Shown here: positions 36,655 to 48,948 of the stretch, piece by piece
Layout of the letters: the number at the start of each line of letters is the position of its first letter
How positions within the stretch are numbered: the stretch's first letter is position 1
DNA from: Pyrus communis
Taxonomy: Eukaryota > Streptophyta > Magnoliopsida > Rosales > Rosaceae
DNA length: 64,000 nucleotides
Direction of reading: 5' to 3'
Assembly (NCBI RefSeq): GCF_963583255.1
Contig: NC_084811.1
Span: 13,038,088-13,102,087, forward strand
Made by a program: the position numbers and the translations under genes
Notes under the pieces: model-generated
The model's input: only the letters and a program-made list of their open reading frames with translations
Databases searched by the model: none
What the model was told of the DNA's origin: nothing

Positions 36655-36816
36655 GAATTTTCCTTAGTGTACTAGTAGCATGTAAACTCCAACTCCCCAG
36701 AAAATATGTTTGTTAGTTTAAGTACACTCATCGACGAATTTTCCTTAGTGTACTAGTAGCATGTAAACTCCAACTCCCCAGAAAATATGTTTGTTAGTTT
36801 AAGTACACTCATCGAC
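36655..36816 (+). repeat. Perfect 81-bp tandem duplication in the 3' region of the MYB-CC gene
   Basis: The unit starting GAATTTTCCTTAGTGTACTA at 36655 repeats exactly at 36736. It begins about 120 bp after the stop codon, so it is probably in or next to the 3' UTR. Confidence 0.95.
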
Positions 36817-36839
36817 GACGTTCCAACTGTCATGGTTTT

Positions 36840-37477
36840 GTGCCTGAAGCGATTGATTTTTATGATGTTTTGCAAATATTCACGAAGACATCGTTGCATT
36901 CAACTTTGAAGTATGCGCGTGCTACTATTGATAGAAATCTCTCCGAACGTTGAATCTCTCTACCCGTCGGTTGATGAGGATCGGAACAACGCTGATAGCG
37001 GTTACGGTGATCGGAACAGCTTTCATATCGGACTGGCAAGCAGATTATCATAATTACTGCGGGGTGGTGCAATTTAGCCCGGATCTACTCGATGGCGGTT
37101 GCGATGGATGCTAGGTTTTGCAGATCTATGTGATCTTAAAGGGTTGCATTGCTCGGATTTGTAAAGCAGTTCGAGATGAGCCGAAACAAGGCGCAACAAC
37201 TTAGTTCAACTCGTTCTAAATCGAAACAAGGTGCAGCAACTCAATCTGAGATTGTTGCCGGAGTTTGTAGTTTTAGGTGCGGGTTAATAATCCAAATTCC
37301 AAATGCCCCTTGTTAAGGAAAAAACCAAAAAGGGTACGTTTTTTTACTTGGTGTCCACTCTCAATTGGCTACAAACAAACATAGACAGTGCCCAAGGGGT
37401 ACCATTTGACATGTTCTCAACCAAGCTAGATTGATTGCTAGTTATTATCTTATCTTATATGATTTATTATTATTCAA
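36840..37477. other. Intergenic, no gene recognised
   Basis: Short ORFs only. A small imperfect duplication (CGAAACAAGG-GCA-CAAC) occurs near 37180-37235. Confidence 0.4.
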
Positions 37478-37785
37478 ACCAATAAAAATGAACAGAAAAA
37501 CAAACACAGAACAACTTTAGATTGCCTGCTAAATTTAGTCTCTCTCTTCAATCCATTGCGTACATGGTTCAAACCCTACCTCCTCTCCGTAGTGTAGATT
37601 AGAGTAGTGGTATTGCATATTTTATTATTATCGAAACCAATAAAAATGAATTAAAAAAAAAAAAAATGCAGAACAAGTGTAGGTTGCATGTTGGATTGAG
37701 TCGTTCTCTTCAATTTACTACGTTCATGGTCCAAACCCTACTCTCTCTCTCTGTAGTATACCTTAGAGTAGTAATATAACATTAC
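37478..37785 (+). repeat. SINE-like unit in tandem, about 157-bp period
   Basis: Two diverged copies start AACCAATAAAAATGAA (37478 and 37635). Each contains a B-box-like TGGTTCAAACCC or TGGTCCAAACCC and a GTAGT-TA-TTAGAGTAGT tail. No clear A box was found, so SINE identity is tentative. Confidence 0.45.
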
Positions 37786-38180
37786 TAGCATAAAAAAAAA
37801 AAAGAAAAAAAAAAAAAACCAAGAAGAAGAGCTACTTACACAAAAACAAAAAGAATGAATTATTATGGCATCCAGCAAAAACACACATGCACCCACAACA
37901 AGAAGACAAAAAAAAGAAAGACATTATTCTCGAATTATACAAAGGAAAAGTGAATAACGTGAAGAAAAGAATACAGACGAGAGAGATGCTGTCTGGCTTT
38001 AGGAACTTTGGATTGGAGGAGTGGATCCATATAGATGGCGTGCGTTATCTGTATGCATGCAACGCATGTAATATCCCGCCTACGATGACGGTGAACCCGT
38101 TTCATGTAAATCCTTCTAGGATGGCGGTGGAAAAGGAAAAGACAACCGATCGAGCTGCTGCAACTCCATGCTGTGCCTTC

Positions 38181-40268
38181 TTATTGTCGAGCTAAGGCTG
38201 CGGACCTACTTCCCACATGCACCGTAGCTCTGGAGTTGTTTGAACATACTGATAGACTAGTAGGTCCCACTCCTACACCCCTATGTCGACTCTGACAGTA
38301 GTCATGATCAGCAGGAGCAGCAGGCATGGCCATTAGTCTCACTGGGTTGGGCCCCACACTGACGGCCTTCTCCCGCCGACAGCTCAACAACCCCATATTA
38401 TTGTTATTACTTCCCAGTGAAGGCGGCCGTCGTTTGCTGCTCGTCATTACCTTAGTTCCCAAGTCAGCATCATCATGGTTATCATGGTGTTCGTGATCGT
38501 ATTGGTCGGATCGATCAAAGCCCTCTGCCGTAGTGACGCTCCAGTCGATGCTGGCCTCACTTGGTTCGTAACAGTATTGATCGGTCGATAACGATGCCAT
38601 AGGCGGGTCATGTTGACGACGATCTAAGCTTGTTCGACGGGAATTGTTATTAGCACTCAAACGTCGAGTAGCAGTGAAGCTAACTGCATCCTCAACCAAT
38701 GAAAAAGAATCCCGGCGAGTGCGGTAGTAATTTTCAAACATGGATGACGATGGTGGAGGGTAGGTGGGCATATCGGCATTAGTTGCTTGCAGCGTTTGAG
38801 TAGTACTGGTTGAGAAGCTTTCGATTTCGAACAAGTCAGAGCTTGCATCGCTTCCCACATCCTCATCTTTATTATTAACATCACCAATTAGTCGGCCGCA
38901 TTGAACATGATCAGTAGTACTGTTTGATGGGTTCCGGATTGAAGTTGTTGCCGATGGCAAGGAAGTTCCCCCGTCCCCATTGAATTTTAATATCGGAAAG
39001 CTAAATCCGCCACCAGCAGCAGCAGTACTAATACAGCTAGTCGTAGTAGCGGTAGAGTTTGCGGCTGGTTGCACATTGATGGTTGTATTGTTGACTTGGC
39101 GTTCCCAATTCCGACGACGTTCATCACCCCAGAGCACATGGCGACTGTCGTCACGCGGCCTTGCAATCGAAGAGTGGTTAAGATTGGCAGCTGTAACAAC
39201 ACTAGTAGTTGGAGCAGCTAGTGGTATCTCATCCTTGGTGAGAATTAATTGGGCCGGCATGTTATAAATATCTCCGCCTCCAACTCCGACTATTGATGAT
39301 GATGATGACATGCTTGACTTCTTTTCCTGAGCAACAACTTGAACTGATTTCTTGCCCGAGCAGGGGCATCTCGCTGACCTCCTTGGAAAAGCAGTAAGCC
39401 ATCTTGGACTCAATGACATTGTCTTGGACCATCCTCTTAATTTCTTCTTATTAGTAATCTGATGGTCATCATGATGAGGATGAAGAGGATGATTTGTACT
39501 AGTCCGACTGTGCAAAGGCGCCATGAATGCGACATTACTATTGGTGGCGGTGGTAGCGCAGCGAGGATTGGATAGGAGGCCAGTCTGGCTGTTCCAACTG
39601 GCTTCGGAGGAAGCCGTTGGGGTGGCACTGGATGAAACGACATGGAAAGAACGAGCTCGGAGATGCAGAGGGTAGTTAATAGCAGCATCATCAACTGAAG
39701 ATACTGAGGGAGAGCCAGCAGCCCAAGAGAATCTCGAAACTCCAGACAGCCCATCAGAAACCTGCACCTACCAATATTCCATACATCCATCGTCACTCAA
39801 TCATCACATTGAATCCACAAGCATGAGTTATTAATTAAGATAGTGCCATTACTTCTCCTTCTTATACAAGCAATAGAAGGAATAGGGAATCAAATCTATG
39901 ACCTCGAGTGCAGAGGTAAATGCTCTTAACCTGTATTGGCGACCTACCTTATGGTTTTGGCCGTCAATGTGGTTGTTGATGCTTAGTTGGTTGAAGTATT
40001 TGTGGGCGTCAAAAATGCTGATTTCTTGATCAGCAGTAACACTGATACTAGTAGTACTCGAATATCGATCCACGTCTACATGAAGCTGCTGCTGCTGCTT
40101 AATGGTGTTGTTGTTGTAGTAGTATCGCGGTTGTCGATCAACATTTGCGGTTGCAGTTGCAGCGTGATCTGTATCTTTGTCTCTGAGCATGATGATGGTG
40201 CTGCTGCTGCTGCTGCTGCTTCCTGATACTGATCTGACACCTCCTCTCGTTACTCTCCATCTCTCCAT
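38181..40268 (-). CDS. PHYTOCHROME KINASE SUBSTRATE (PKS)-family protein, 2 exons
   Basis: Exons are 40268-39948 and 39761-38181, joined in phase (AAG to GTT) across a 186-bp GT-AG intron, giving about 633 aa. PKS-type signatures are in order: IFDAHKYFNQL near residue 85, ASSEASWNSQTGLLSNP near 155, CPCSGKKSVQVV near 245, DASSDLFEIESFST near 420 and YEPSEASIDWSVTTAEGF near 525. The family is plasma-membrane-associated and works with phototropins and phytochromes in phototropism and leaf positioning. No catalytic domain is expected. Low-complexity runs (poly-Ser and poly-Gln in exon 1; Asn, His and Asp-rich stretches) make it longer than the Arabidopsis members. A TATA-like element lies on the minus strand at about 40335-40352. 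It is transcribed towards the MYB-CC gene. Confidence 0.85.
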
Positions 40269-40334
40269 TATTTTCTTTCCTCTTTTTCTATTTAATTTCC
40301 TCAGGAATATTATTGTCTCTCCACTTCCGTACTT

Positions 40335-40352
40335 GCTATATAATTATATATG
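40335..40352 (-). promoter_or_regulatory. TATA-like element of the PKS gene
   Basis: Minus-strand ATATATAATTATATAGC lies about 70-85 bp upstream of the start codon. A TG/CA-rich simple repeat (40351-40384) lies immediately upstream. Inferred from position and composition. Confidence 0.5.
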
Positions 40353-40384
40353 TATGTGTGTGTGTATGTGTATGAATGTGTATA

Positions 40385-41120
40385 TAGTCTGGACTGAAGG
40401 CCCCTCACAGTTGAGTACAAAAATGTCCAATCGATCACTCATCTCACAATATCATCAACTCAATCATGAAGCTCTCTTCAAAAACGTCATTTTTCAGTTT
40501 TTACCCAAACACTTGCTGTTTGTATTTGAATTTCTTTCTATTAGGGATTAAACCTGTTTAATTTTACTTAAATTCGTCAGTTATTTTGTTTCCTCGTCAT
40601 TGTTTGGTGTGATTAATGACTTTAATACTTTTCAAAAATTTTCAGGCATTCTAAAGTTTGGAGTTGCATATGACTTTGAAACAAATTAATTGACAACTTT
40701 TGTCATTAATAAACTTGATACAGAATTCGACTTCCAAATGTGTCCTTCGTCTGCTGATAATAACAAGGGGATTGAGAATGGAAACAATCGTTTTAACAAA
40801 CAACCGTCTTTTTTTTTTTACAGACTATAGATAATCTAGATTAAATTCATCTTAAACTATAGGGAGAGGGAGGGTTAGAACTCTGGACACAGTGAATTAA
40901 AGGAAGTTCTTATCCACCAGGATAATCCGCCACTTATATTTAATGAACAACCATTAGATGTAAATTAATGCCAGAGCTAACCAGGAGTGTGAACCAGGAG
41001 TGTGAAAACATTTGCAAAAAGAATGTCACCAAATCCTAACCCATATAGGGTACATAAAATCGTTAGTATTTTTTTTGGGGTTTTTTTTTTTTTCTTTTTC
41101 TTGAGCAAAAGATATTGTAG
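40385..41120. other. Intergenic between PKS and HINT loci, no gene seen
   Basis: No coding domain recognised. A short direct duplication of AACCAGGAGTGTGA occurs at 40980-41005. Confidence 0.5.
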
Positions 41121-41254
41121 GAGAGGGGGTGGACTTAGGCTCAAAATGGGCTAGCAATAATGTGGTTCAAATTCGCCTTTGGTGAGAATCGAACCAAAGA
41201 CATCTTACTTACAAGTGAAGAGGAATACCATTAGACTGTAGTACTAAGTGACAT
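41121..41254 (+). repeat. tRNA-derived SINE
   Basis: It has GGGCTAGCAATAA (A-box-like) and TGGTTCAAATTC (B-box-like), then the CGCCTTTGGTGAGAATCGAA body and an AGTACTAAGTGACA end followed by T residues. It is the same family as 3018-3154 and better preserved. Confidence 0.6.
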
Positions 41255-41550
41255 TTTTTTGAGGCTTAATCCGGTATGTAATATTTCTCGGATAAATTTT
41301 AGTCAGGACAACTGTGTGTATTTCTATTTTCCTTGGCATGCATGTTCTTAAGAAGATACCAAATGCAACTTATGTAAGAAACCAGCTTATTTTCTTCCAG
41401 TTCAATAGTTTTTTTTAAGAGAGAAGGTCTTTCAACAGGTTTCAGATCTCCAGTACCATAAGAAACTACTAGTTACCCATGTCAGTATAATCTTCACAAA
41501 CACAGAATCCTCTCATTAGCAATCTAAACACACTTACGCAGTAGGCATTA

Positions 41551-41676
<126 letters not shown>

Positions 41677-42988
41677 TTAGAAGGTATAGTACTTAATGGT
41701 ATGTCATCAATCCCAAGTATATAGAGTAAGAAAGAACACGCACATCCGTTTGGCCCATCGTTAATCACAATCCTGAAGCCGTCATCAAGACCCTCCTGCG
41801 TGGCAATCAGCTTGGCAGCGTACAGAAGCTGACCAAGAATCTCAGTGTGTCTCTCCTCTGCCTGGAAAACAAAAAAGAACCAATAAAACATTAAATTCCA
41901 CCAATAAGTCGATTATCAACCAACAAATTACAAGGCTAAACGAGCATACGTTCATACAAAAATTACTTCTTCTTGTAAAAGGGAACTCCGAAAAGAAACG
42001 TTGATAGATGGCCACAAAACATCCCATTTCACACAACATTTCAGGTAAGCTTATGTTTTCAGTAAATTTAAACCTTGCTAATGGTGTTTCCCGCCCGTAA
42101 ATAACTTTATACAGATAAAGCATACACTGACTGGAGAGGGAGTGATGCTGCAAGCAGCTTACTGCAGTAAAAGTTTATATCATATTCTATCGTTTTCCCT
42201 TTTCGTTTGAGGAACATATTACTGCTAAAATCATTACAAGATATTATTTTATAAAAACAATCACTCACATACAAACACCATAATATTGCAAGAACTATAT
42301 GAATAGTGAGGGGGGCATAGTTTAAACTATTCTACAAGTACAATGCACCACATGATTAAGTGTGAGGCAGCTTACACGATGTTTTTTTATCATTTGCTTC
42401 GGAGCCTTACATTCACTGTCTTTGAATCTTTTTATATCACCGGATCAATATCTTTAAGTGTATCAACAACTCGTATAGAAAGGCCTACGTCGAGCGTTGA
42501 CAACTGCACAGTGAAAGAATTTACCCCTCATAGTAAAGGTCTAGCTATGTCCTTGGGATAAACTCCAGCAAGATCATAAGAAAAGAATATTAAACCTATC
42601 ACAATCGTCATCCAATCATAATTTTTGGTCAAATTCTCTATGCATGAATCAAGAAAGATCTGTTCTCGTTCACAGAAATCCCATTTTCAAGGACCAGTGC
42701 TTAAAGACACAATAAGAATAGAAATACCTAAGGAAGGTTCCCTATGCTTGGGCAGGTAGCCCACAGGAAGCCGTATGTATGTCATGCTTTTGCCCTAGAC
42801 TATAAATGAATAAAAGTCATAGCTATGGTTTATCTTGAATATTGGAGGGCAATGCATGATGAAAGAAATCAAAGTTTATGTGATTTCCCACTCATAGTGA
42901 AATGGTCAACAATCTCCATGGGACGAAGCTCTGATACGATGATTATAATCGCAAGAAAAGGAATTTTACGTTATCACAATTGACATAC

Positions 42989-44285
42989 TGTTGTAAAAGC
43001 TGTGGGAATTGAATGCCCACATGGTTTAGCCAAAAGTGAAAACGAAGAAAGACTAAAAATAGTAGTATTGTCAGATTTTTTGTTGTTGTTGAATGGCATG
43101 TTATTCAATGTACATTAATTTCCCTTGTAGACTTCTGCATGTAAATGGCTCAAGCATGCAATGTATGATCAAACAACACAAAAACAAGAATTGCATACTT
43201 AATTTTACTGCAATTTTTTATGGTGCAGTATAATTGCTCATCCTAAACTGCGTAATTAATTTCTTGGTGCTTGAATGGTGTGGTATAATCGCTCGTTATA
43301 CACGATTATTTAAATGAGAGTGGTGCGGTACAATTGCCTTCCTCATTAATTTTCTTTCTTTCTAGTAGTAGTACTCAATATTGATGGCAGTGCCTGTGTA
43401 GAGAGTATTACTAACTACCTAATAATTTTTTACTTATCGTCTAAATTATATAAATCTCGAGTCTGAAGTTTCGAGCTAATTATTTTGACCTGAAGATCAA
43501 AAATGAAAAATTTGTAAAAACCAGAAGTTTTAACACATCTCATTTTTCTTTCAAAAAAAAAAAAAAAATGGTGAACTTGGCAAAGCTTTATTTTGGTGCC
43601 CTTGATATCATGGGGAAAACTACCTTACATGGGTTGTGGATGCCAAGATCCATCTGGTGGTAGGAAATCTTGGAGACACCGTCAAGGAAACACTGCTCCT
43701 TTCAAGATCAGGCGAAAACCATGATCTTTATTTGTCGCGAGGATTAAAGAGTGAATACCTAACGGTTGAAGACCCACTGGCTCTCTAGAATGCATTGAAG
43801 AATAGATATAAGCACCAGAAAATGGTGATTCTCCCAAGAGCTCGTTATGATTGGACACACTTGAGAATCTAGGATTTTAAGACGGTTATTGAGTATAACT
43901 CTGCAGTGTTCAGAATTATTTCCAAATGAAACTTTGTGGGAGACTATAGCTGAGGAAGATACGTTGGAAAAGATTTATAGTACTTTTCATGCCTCTAATG
44001 TGCTTCTGCAACAGCAGTATAGAGAGCAAGGCTTTACAGAGTACAACCAACTAATATTAATGCTTCTTGTGGTTTAACAGAACAATGAACTCTTGATGAA
44101 AAATCATTAGTTCGGACCAATTGGGTCAGCGTCATTCCCAGAAGTGAATGATGCTTCACTTAAAGCAAACACCACCTCCTTACGTGGCAATAATTACAAA
44201 CGAGGATGTGGCCACAAACGAGGTTGATGGAATGGGAAGGGTAAGAACCATGGTGTTCAGTTTTACAACTAGGGTCCAAGGCATA
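42989..44285 (+). mobile_element. Copia fragment X, plus strand (partial LTR, leader, gag)
   Basis: It starts TGTTGTAAAAGCTGTGGG (42989), the reverse complement of the outer end of the LTR at 47848-48208, but only about 190 bp of LTR remain before leader sequence begins. The leader holds three hairpin units (43220-43347). Gag starts at ATG 43569 (MVNLAKLYFGALDIMGK) and runs with stops to about 44280, including a YNSAVFRI and a FHASNVLLQQQY motif. It forms an inverted repeat with element Y. Confidence 0.75.
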
Positions 44286-46845
44286 ATTCAAACCTGATTA
44301 AATCATTTTCATGTTTAATGTACTTTTCTTTTAATTATCTGAACTTGTAGTTTAAAACTTGTATATCAACTCAACAAATTTCTTGTAGATCGAATAGCGT
44401 ACAACACATTTTGTATGGACGATATTGTCCCATTTGGTATCATGAACTGGGCTTTTCCTGAGCTTTCAATTACATCTGATTGGCCTGATATTGTTGTTAC
44501 CTTTACCTTTGTAAGCTAGTTTGTGAAATATTTTCAATTTCAAAGTATTGTATGCGTGGTTGCGCTGTCTGGAACAAATATCTCTGCGATTGTTCTTGTT
44601 TTGAGAACAACCATAGTTTTTATCCATTCTTTATGAGTACGATAATCAGAGTTAAAAACGATTTATTCATAATAAAAGAAAATTGCAATGCCGCTTTTTA
44701 TTGAATTGAAATACAAACTTTAAACAACAAGTTCAGATAATGAACTAAGAGTACATTAAAAATAAAAATGATTTAAGCGGATTGATATACTTTTATTCAC
44801 CTTTCCGCAACAAAGTTTGAAATATCCAGATGAGTTGAGTTCAATTGACCTAATAAATCGAACACTGGATCAGATATATCCATTGGATTAGCATGGTCGA
44901 TGAAATTGGTTTTGACCATTTTTTCTTTGATGGAGGCTTGGTACAGAGCCACAAGATGTTTCGAGGTACGACAAGTGCACGCCTAGTGCCCATTGCCACC
45001 ACACCTATGGCAAACTCCTTCATGATTTCTAGGAGTCTTATTCATATGAGATTTACCCTTGTGGTGGTTTACATTTTTGTGGCTTGAGTTTGAATTATGT
45101 CGTAAACCCTGTTTGTAAAACTAGACACCATGATTTTTCCCTTCTCATTCCATCAACCTTGCTTGCAGCCACGTCCTCCTTTGTAATTATTCCATGAGAG
45201 GAGGTGGTGTTTGCTTCAAGGAAGCATCATTCACATCTAGAAATGGCACCGACTAGTTGGTTGGGACTGATGATTTTTCATCAAGAGCTCATTGTTCTGT
45301 TCAGCCACAAGAAACAATGATATCAGCTGTTTGTATTATGTAAAGTCTTGCTCTCCATAATGTTGTTGCAAGAGCATATTGGAGGCTTGAAAAATACTAA
45401 AAGTCTTTTCCAGTATATATTCTTCAGTGATAGTATCCCCACAAAGTTTCATTTGGGAGCTAATTCTAAACATTGTAGAGTTATACTTAGCAACCGTCTT
45501 AAATTCCTGAATTCTCAAGTGTGTCCACTCATAACGAGCTCTTGGGAAAATCATCGTTTTTTGGTGATTATATCTATTCTTCAATGCATTCTAGAGAGCC
45601 AATGCGTTTTCAACTGTTAGGTACTCGTTTTTCAATCCTCCATCGAGGTGGCGACGAATAAAGATCATGACTTTTGCTTGATCTTGAGAGGATGCAGTAT
45701 TTCCCTCTGTCTCTAAGATTTCTTGCCTCCAAACGGATCCTGGTATCCATAACCCAGGTAAGGTAGTTTTTCCCATGATATCAAGGGTAACAAAATCAAC
45801 CTTTGCAAAGTTCGCCAATTTTTTTTTTTGAAAGAAAAATGAGATGTGCAAACTTGCAATAATATGGATTTTCAAGGAATATAGCGTTAGAACTTTTAGT
45901 TCTTACAAATTTTTCATTTTGATCTTCAGGCCAAAATGATAAGCACTCGAAACTTCAGGCTTGAAATTTACATAAATTAGACATTAATTAAGAAAAAAAA
46001 AATTAAGTAGTTAGTTGTACTCACTACACAGGCACTAACATCAGTATTGAGTATTACTATGAAAAAGAAAGAAAATAATGAGGAAAGCGATTGTACCGCA
46101 CCACTCTCATTAAAATAATATAGTGTAGAATAGGCAATTATACCACACCATTCAAGTAGCAGAAAATTACATATGCAGCTTAGGATGGGCGATTATACCA
46201 CTATATCAAAAATTGCAGTAAAATTAAATATGTAGTTCAAGATGAACTATTAGACAGCATCATCTAAAATTGCAGTACAAGATTAGTAATAAGAAGTTAC
46301 ACCAAATAAGAAATAAAAAATATAATCAATTATTAAATTGCGGAATAGGAGAAGGCATGGTGCTAGTAGCTCTTAGTGAGGAAACACACAGTAGGTGAGG
46401 CAAAAAAGGAAAAGGAACAATAATATCTTTATGGGAAACATTTTTCGGCAAAGGAAATGAAAACTGATTATGGTTAGAGACAGTAGTGAAGCCAAAATTT
46501 TCCAAGAGGAGGGCGAAATTCAAAAGAGTCCAAGTTCAACTGAAGCGAGCTTTTCACATTGAAGAGTGCAAAGTTTTGACAATTTATAAAAGAAAACACT
46601 CTCTTCATCGAAACGGTTATAAACGATAACATCAATCCACTGTAAGAAGTTTAAATTGGCTATGATTAGATTTTAATAGTGTTAGGCGCTAGTCGGCCAG
46701 TGGGTTGAGCCCTAACGCCTAAGTGTGATCTAGGCGGGAGCTTAGACAGATTTAAATGAATTTATTATATGTTGTACAAATAAGTATTAAATGATATTTA
46801 CGTATTTTTTTAATAAGAATAACACTATATTTATATGCAAGTGGC

Positions 46846-46972
46846 CCTTTACCACAGTGGTGGAAATGTGTTGTACCCTTGCATGATGTCGTAGGTTCGA
46901 ACCCCGTCAATAGCTAATATAACATCTAATTTACTAACGCTATCGCTTGACTCAAAAAAAAAAAAAACACTA
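46846..46972 (+). repeat. tRNA-derived SINE with poly-A tail
   Basis: A-box-like TTTACCACAGTGGTGG, B-box AGGTTCGAACCCCG at 46891-46905, then a CTAATATAACATC body and an A13 tail. A second, more diverged copy is at 47185-47490. Confidence 0.7.
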
Positions 46973-47184
46973 TATTTATATAAAATGTGAGAGTTTAAGA
47001 TAAATATGATAGGTGTCTTAAAAGAGAAAAATAAAACTTACAAGAATAAATAAATAAAAAAAGATAAATGGGTAAACAAGCCACAAAAAATGTGGGGTCA
47101 GAAGAGAAAAAGGGTAAAAAAGGGTAAACAAACGAGTGGGGCAGAAGAGTTAAAAAAAGGAGGGTCAGTACACTCAATTTAAAG

Positions 47185-47490
47185 CAAATGGCCTTTAACC
47201 ACAGTAGTGGAAAGGTGTTGAGCCTTTGCATGATAGCTAGAGTTCGAATCTCGTCGGTGGCTAATCTAACATCTAATCTAGGGAACTTTAATGAAAAGTT
47301 CCCGGTACTGTTCAGTTTAACAAAAAACCACATTTTTATATTAAAAAAGTCAATCCTGGTACTATTCACTTTACCCTTTATTTTGTCCTTATCATTGAAA
47401 CTCAAAGTTTTCAAGCCATTTTCAGTAGTTTTCCTTCTAATTTAATCTAACAAAAATCTATCGTTTGACAAAAAAAAAAAGTACAATCAA
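47185..47490 (+). repeat. Second SINE copy, interrupted by a MITE
   Basis: TTTAACCACAGTAGTGG (A box) and GAGTTCGAATCTCG (B box) match the copy at 46846. The body is interrupted after ACATCTAATCTA and resumes with ATCTATCGTTTGAC and an A tail. Confidence 0.6.
47281..47438. mobile_element. MITE inserted in a SINE
   Basis: It starts GGGAACTTTAATGAAAAG, ends near CAGTAGTTTTCCTT, and shares the internal TGGTACTATTCACTTTACC and AACCACATTTTTA phrases with 12262-12415. TAATCTA on both sides may be the target duplication. The ends are approximate. Confidence 0.6.
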
Positions 47491-48326
47491 TTTCAAGTGA
47501 AAAAGGGTAAAGAAAAGATCAGTAGAGGGAAATCTAATTTCTTTTGCCAAACGACGCTGTGTAGGTGTACGAATATCAAATAGATAAACCTTCATCTTCT
47601 TCACAACTTCCGCCACTCTGCAACTTTTTTTTTCCCAATTTCGTTCTCCAAAAAATAAAACACAGCAGCCATCAACACACCAGTGCAGCGCCGCTACACA
47701 ACCAAACCCAGAAATCCGAAAAGTTCAGAAGAGCAAAGGGGCATAGTTCTTACTGCCTATGGAGATTTCCGATGAGTGGAGGGGCGGCCGCCCCTCCTTG
47801 GCTCTATGTAGCTTTGCTCTTGGTTAGAGAGTTATGCTGATAACGTGTTATAAATAGGGAAAAGTAAGAGAGAGAAAACCTTTGCTAGAGAGAATTGGAA
47901 TGGGTGCAATGTATCACATTGTTTATTTTCGTAACTGCATCACACAAATGATGCAGGTAAAGAGAGGGGAGAGAAATATGTATTATTGCTTTCACTCTTG
48001 ATCTTGTGTGTTGTTTGATCATACACTGCATACTCTTTATATAGAGCCATTTACATGCAGAAGTCTACAAGGGAAATTAATGCATATTGAAAACCATGCC
48101 ATCCAACAACAATGAAATCCGACAGTACCACTATTTTTAGTCCTCCTTATTTTTTCACTTTTGATTAAACCACGTAGGCATTCAATTCCCACAGCTTTTA
48201 CAACAGTCTATTTTGGTCAAATAAGGATTCCTAGTCATTTTTTGGGTATTATTGCACTAGGAGACCAAAAACTATTCTGTTTCAAAGGCAAAAGAAGGTC
48301 GTTTGGCTCCCAGAAATTAATGTTTC

Positions 48327-48720
48327 TGTTATAAATAGGTCAAAGTTAGAGAGATAACCTTTTTAATGGTAGGTGCGAGGTAGATGTAAAATGTCACACT
48401 AAAACTATAGCACAAGAGGATAACAAATAAACGATAGAGGAATAGATGATGTTACTGATCTTTTCTCTCGTTCTCTTCTTATTATATTTTCTGTATCTTT
48501 GATTGCAGTCGAGTGCTCTATTTATAGAGCAACTCGTGTTACTACATTTGAAATTTACAACACACTTTTGACAATATGATATCCTGCATTCCCAAAGTCA
48601 GTTTTCAATCTGTTATGGGAATTGACAATTTGTACGTGTAGTCATAAACAATTAAAATGTTAAAAACCAATCTGTGAGGGCATTGAAAAACTCCACCAAA
48701 ACACTGTGGGCATTCACTAC
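48327..48720 (-). repeat. 3' LTR of copia Z
   Basis: On the minus strand it runs from TAGTGAATGCCC to CCTATTTATAACA. A TATA-like segment (minus CTCTATAAATAGAG) is at 48513-48526. Confidence 0.85.
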
Positions 48721-48948
48721 TGAGTTTTCTCGTTAAAACCTTGCTTGGAAAAACCCAGTGGGAAAAAACCATAGCAAAGGAAAAAGAGTACAACTTTTCC
48801 TGGATCGTTGATATAGTGTCAAGTATGCTTATGTTGCCTCGTTAAAACCTTGATAGGAAAAACCTAGTGGGAAAAATCCTAATCGAAGGAAAAAGAGTAC
48901 AACAAGCATGTATCATGGATGCTCCCCCTGATATGTATCTCCCCCTGA

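Larger units (their letters stand above)
44385..48208 (-). mobile_element. Copia fragment Y, minus strand (5' LTR, leader, gag, start of protease)
   Basis: The LTR spans 47848-48208 on the minus strand (starts TGTTGTAAAAGC, ends TATTTATAACA), followed by a primer-site region (GTTATCAGCATAACTC). The leader contains four hairpin units (46077-46264). Gag runs from about 45830 down to about 44780 with stops (VDFVTLDIMGK, MIFIRRHLDGGLKNEYL, a degraded CCHC near 45000). A protease-region piece at 44640-44385 matches 52140-52400 of element Z. About 1.3 kb (about 46530-47830) inside the leader is foreign: two SINE copies, a MITE and other sequence. It is truncated at 44385. Confidence 0.75.

Noticed and set aside
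39437..39796. Minus-strand 119-codon ORF overlapping the PKS gene
   Set aside because: It is an alternate frame of the PKS exon 2; the PKS frame has the conserved motifs.
46846..46972. Possible tRNA gene
   Set aside because: A and B boxes are present but no cloverleaf can be drawn; the poly-A tail and second copy fit a SINE.
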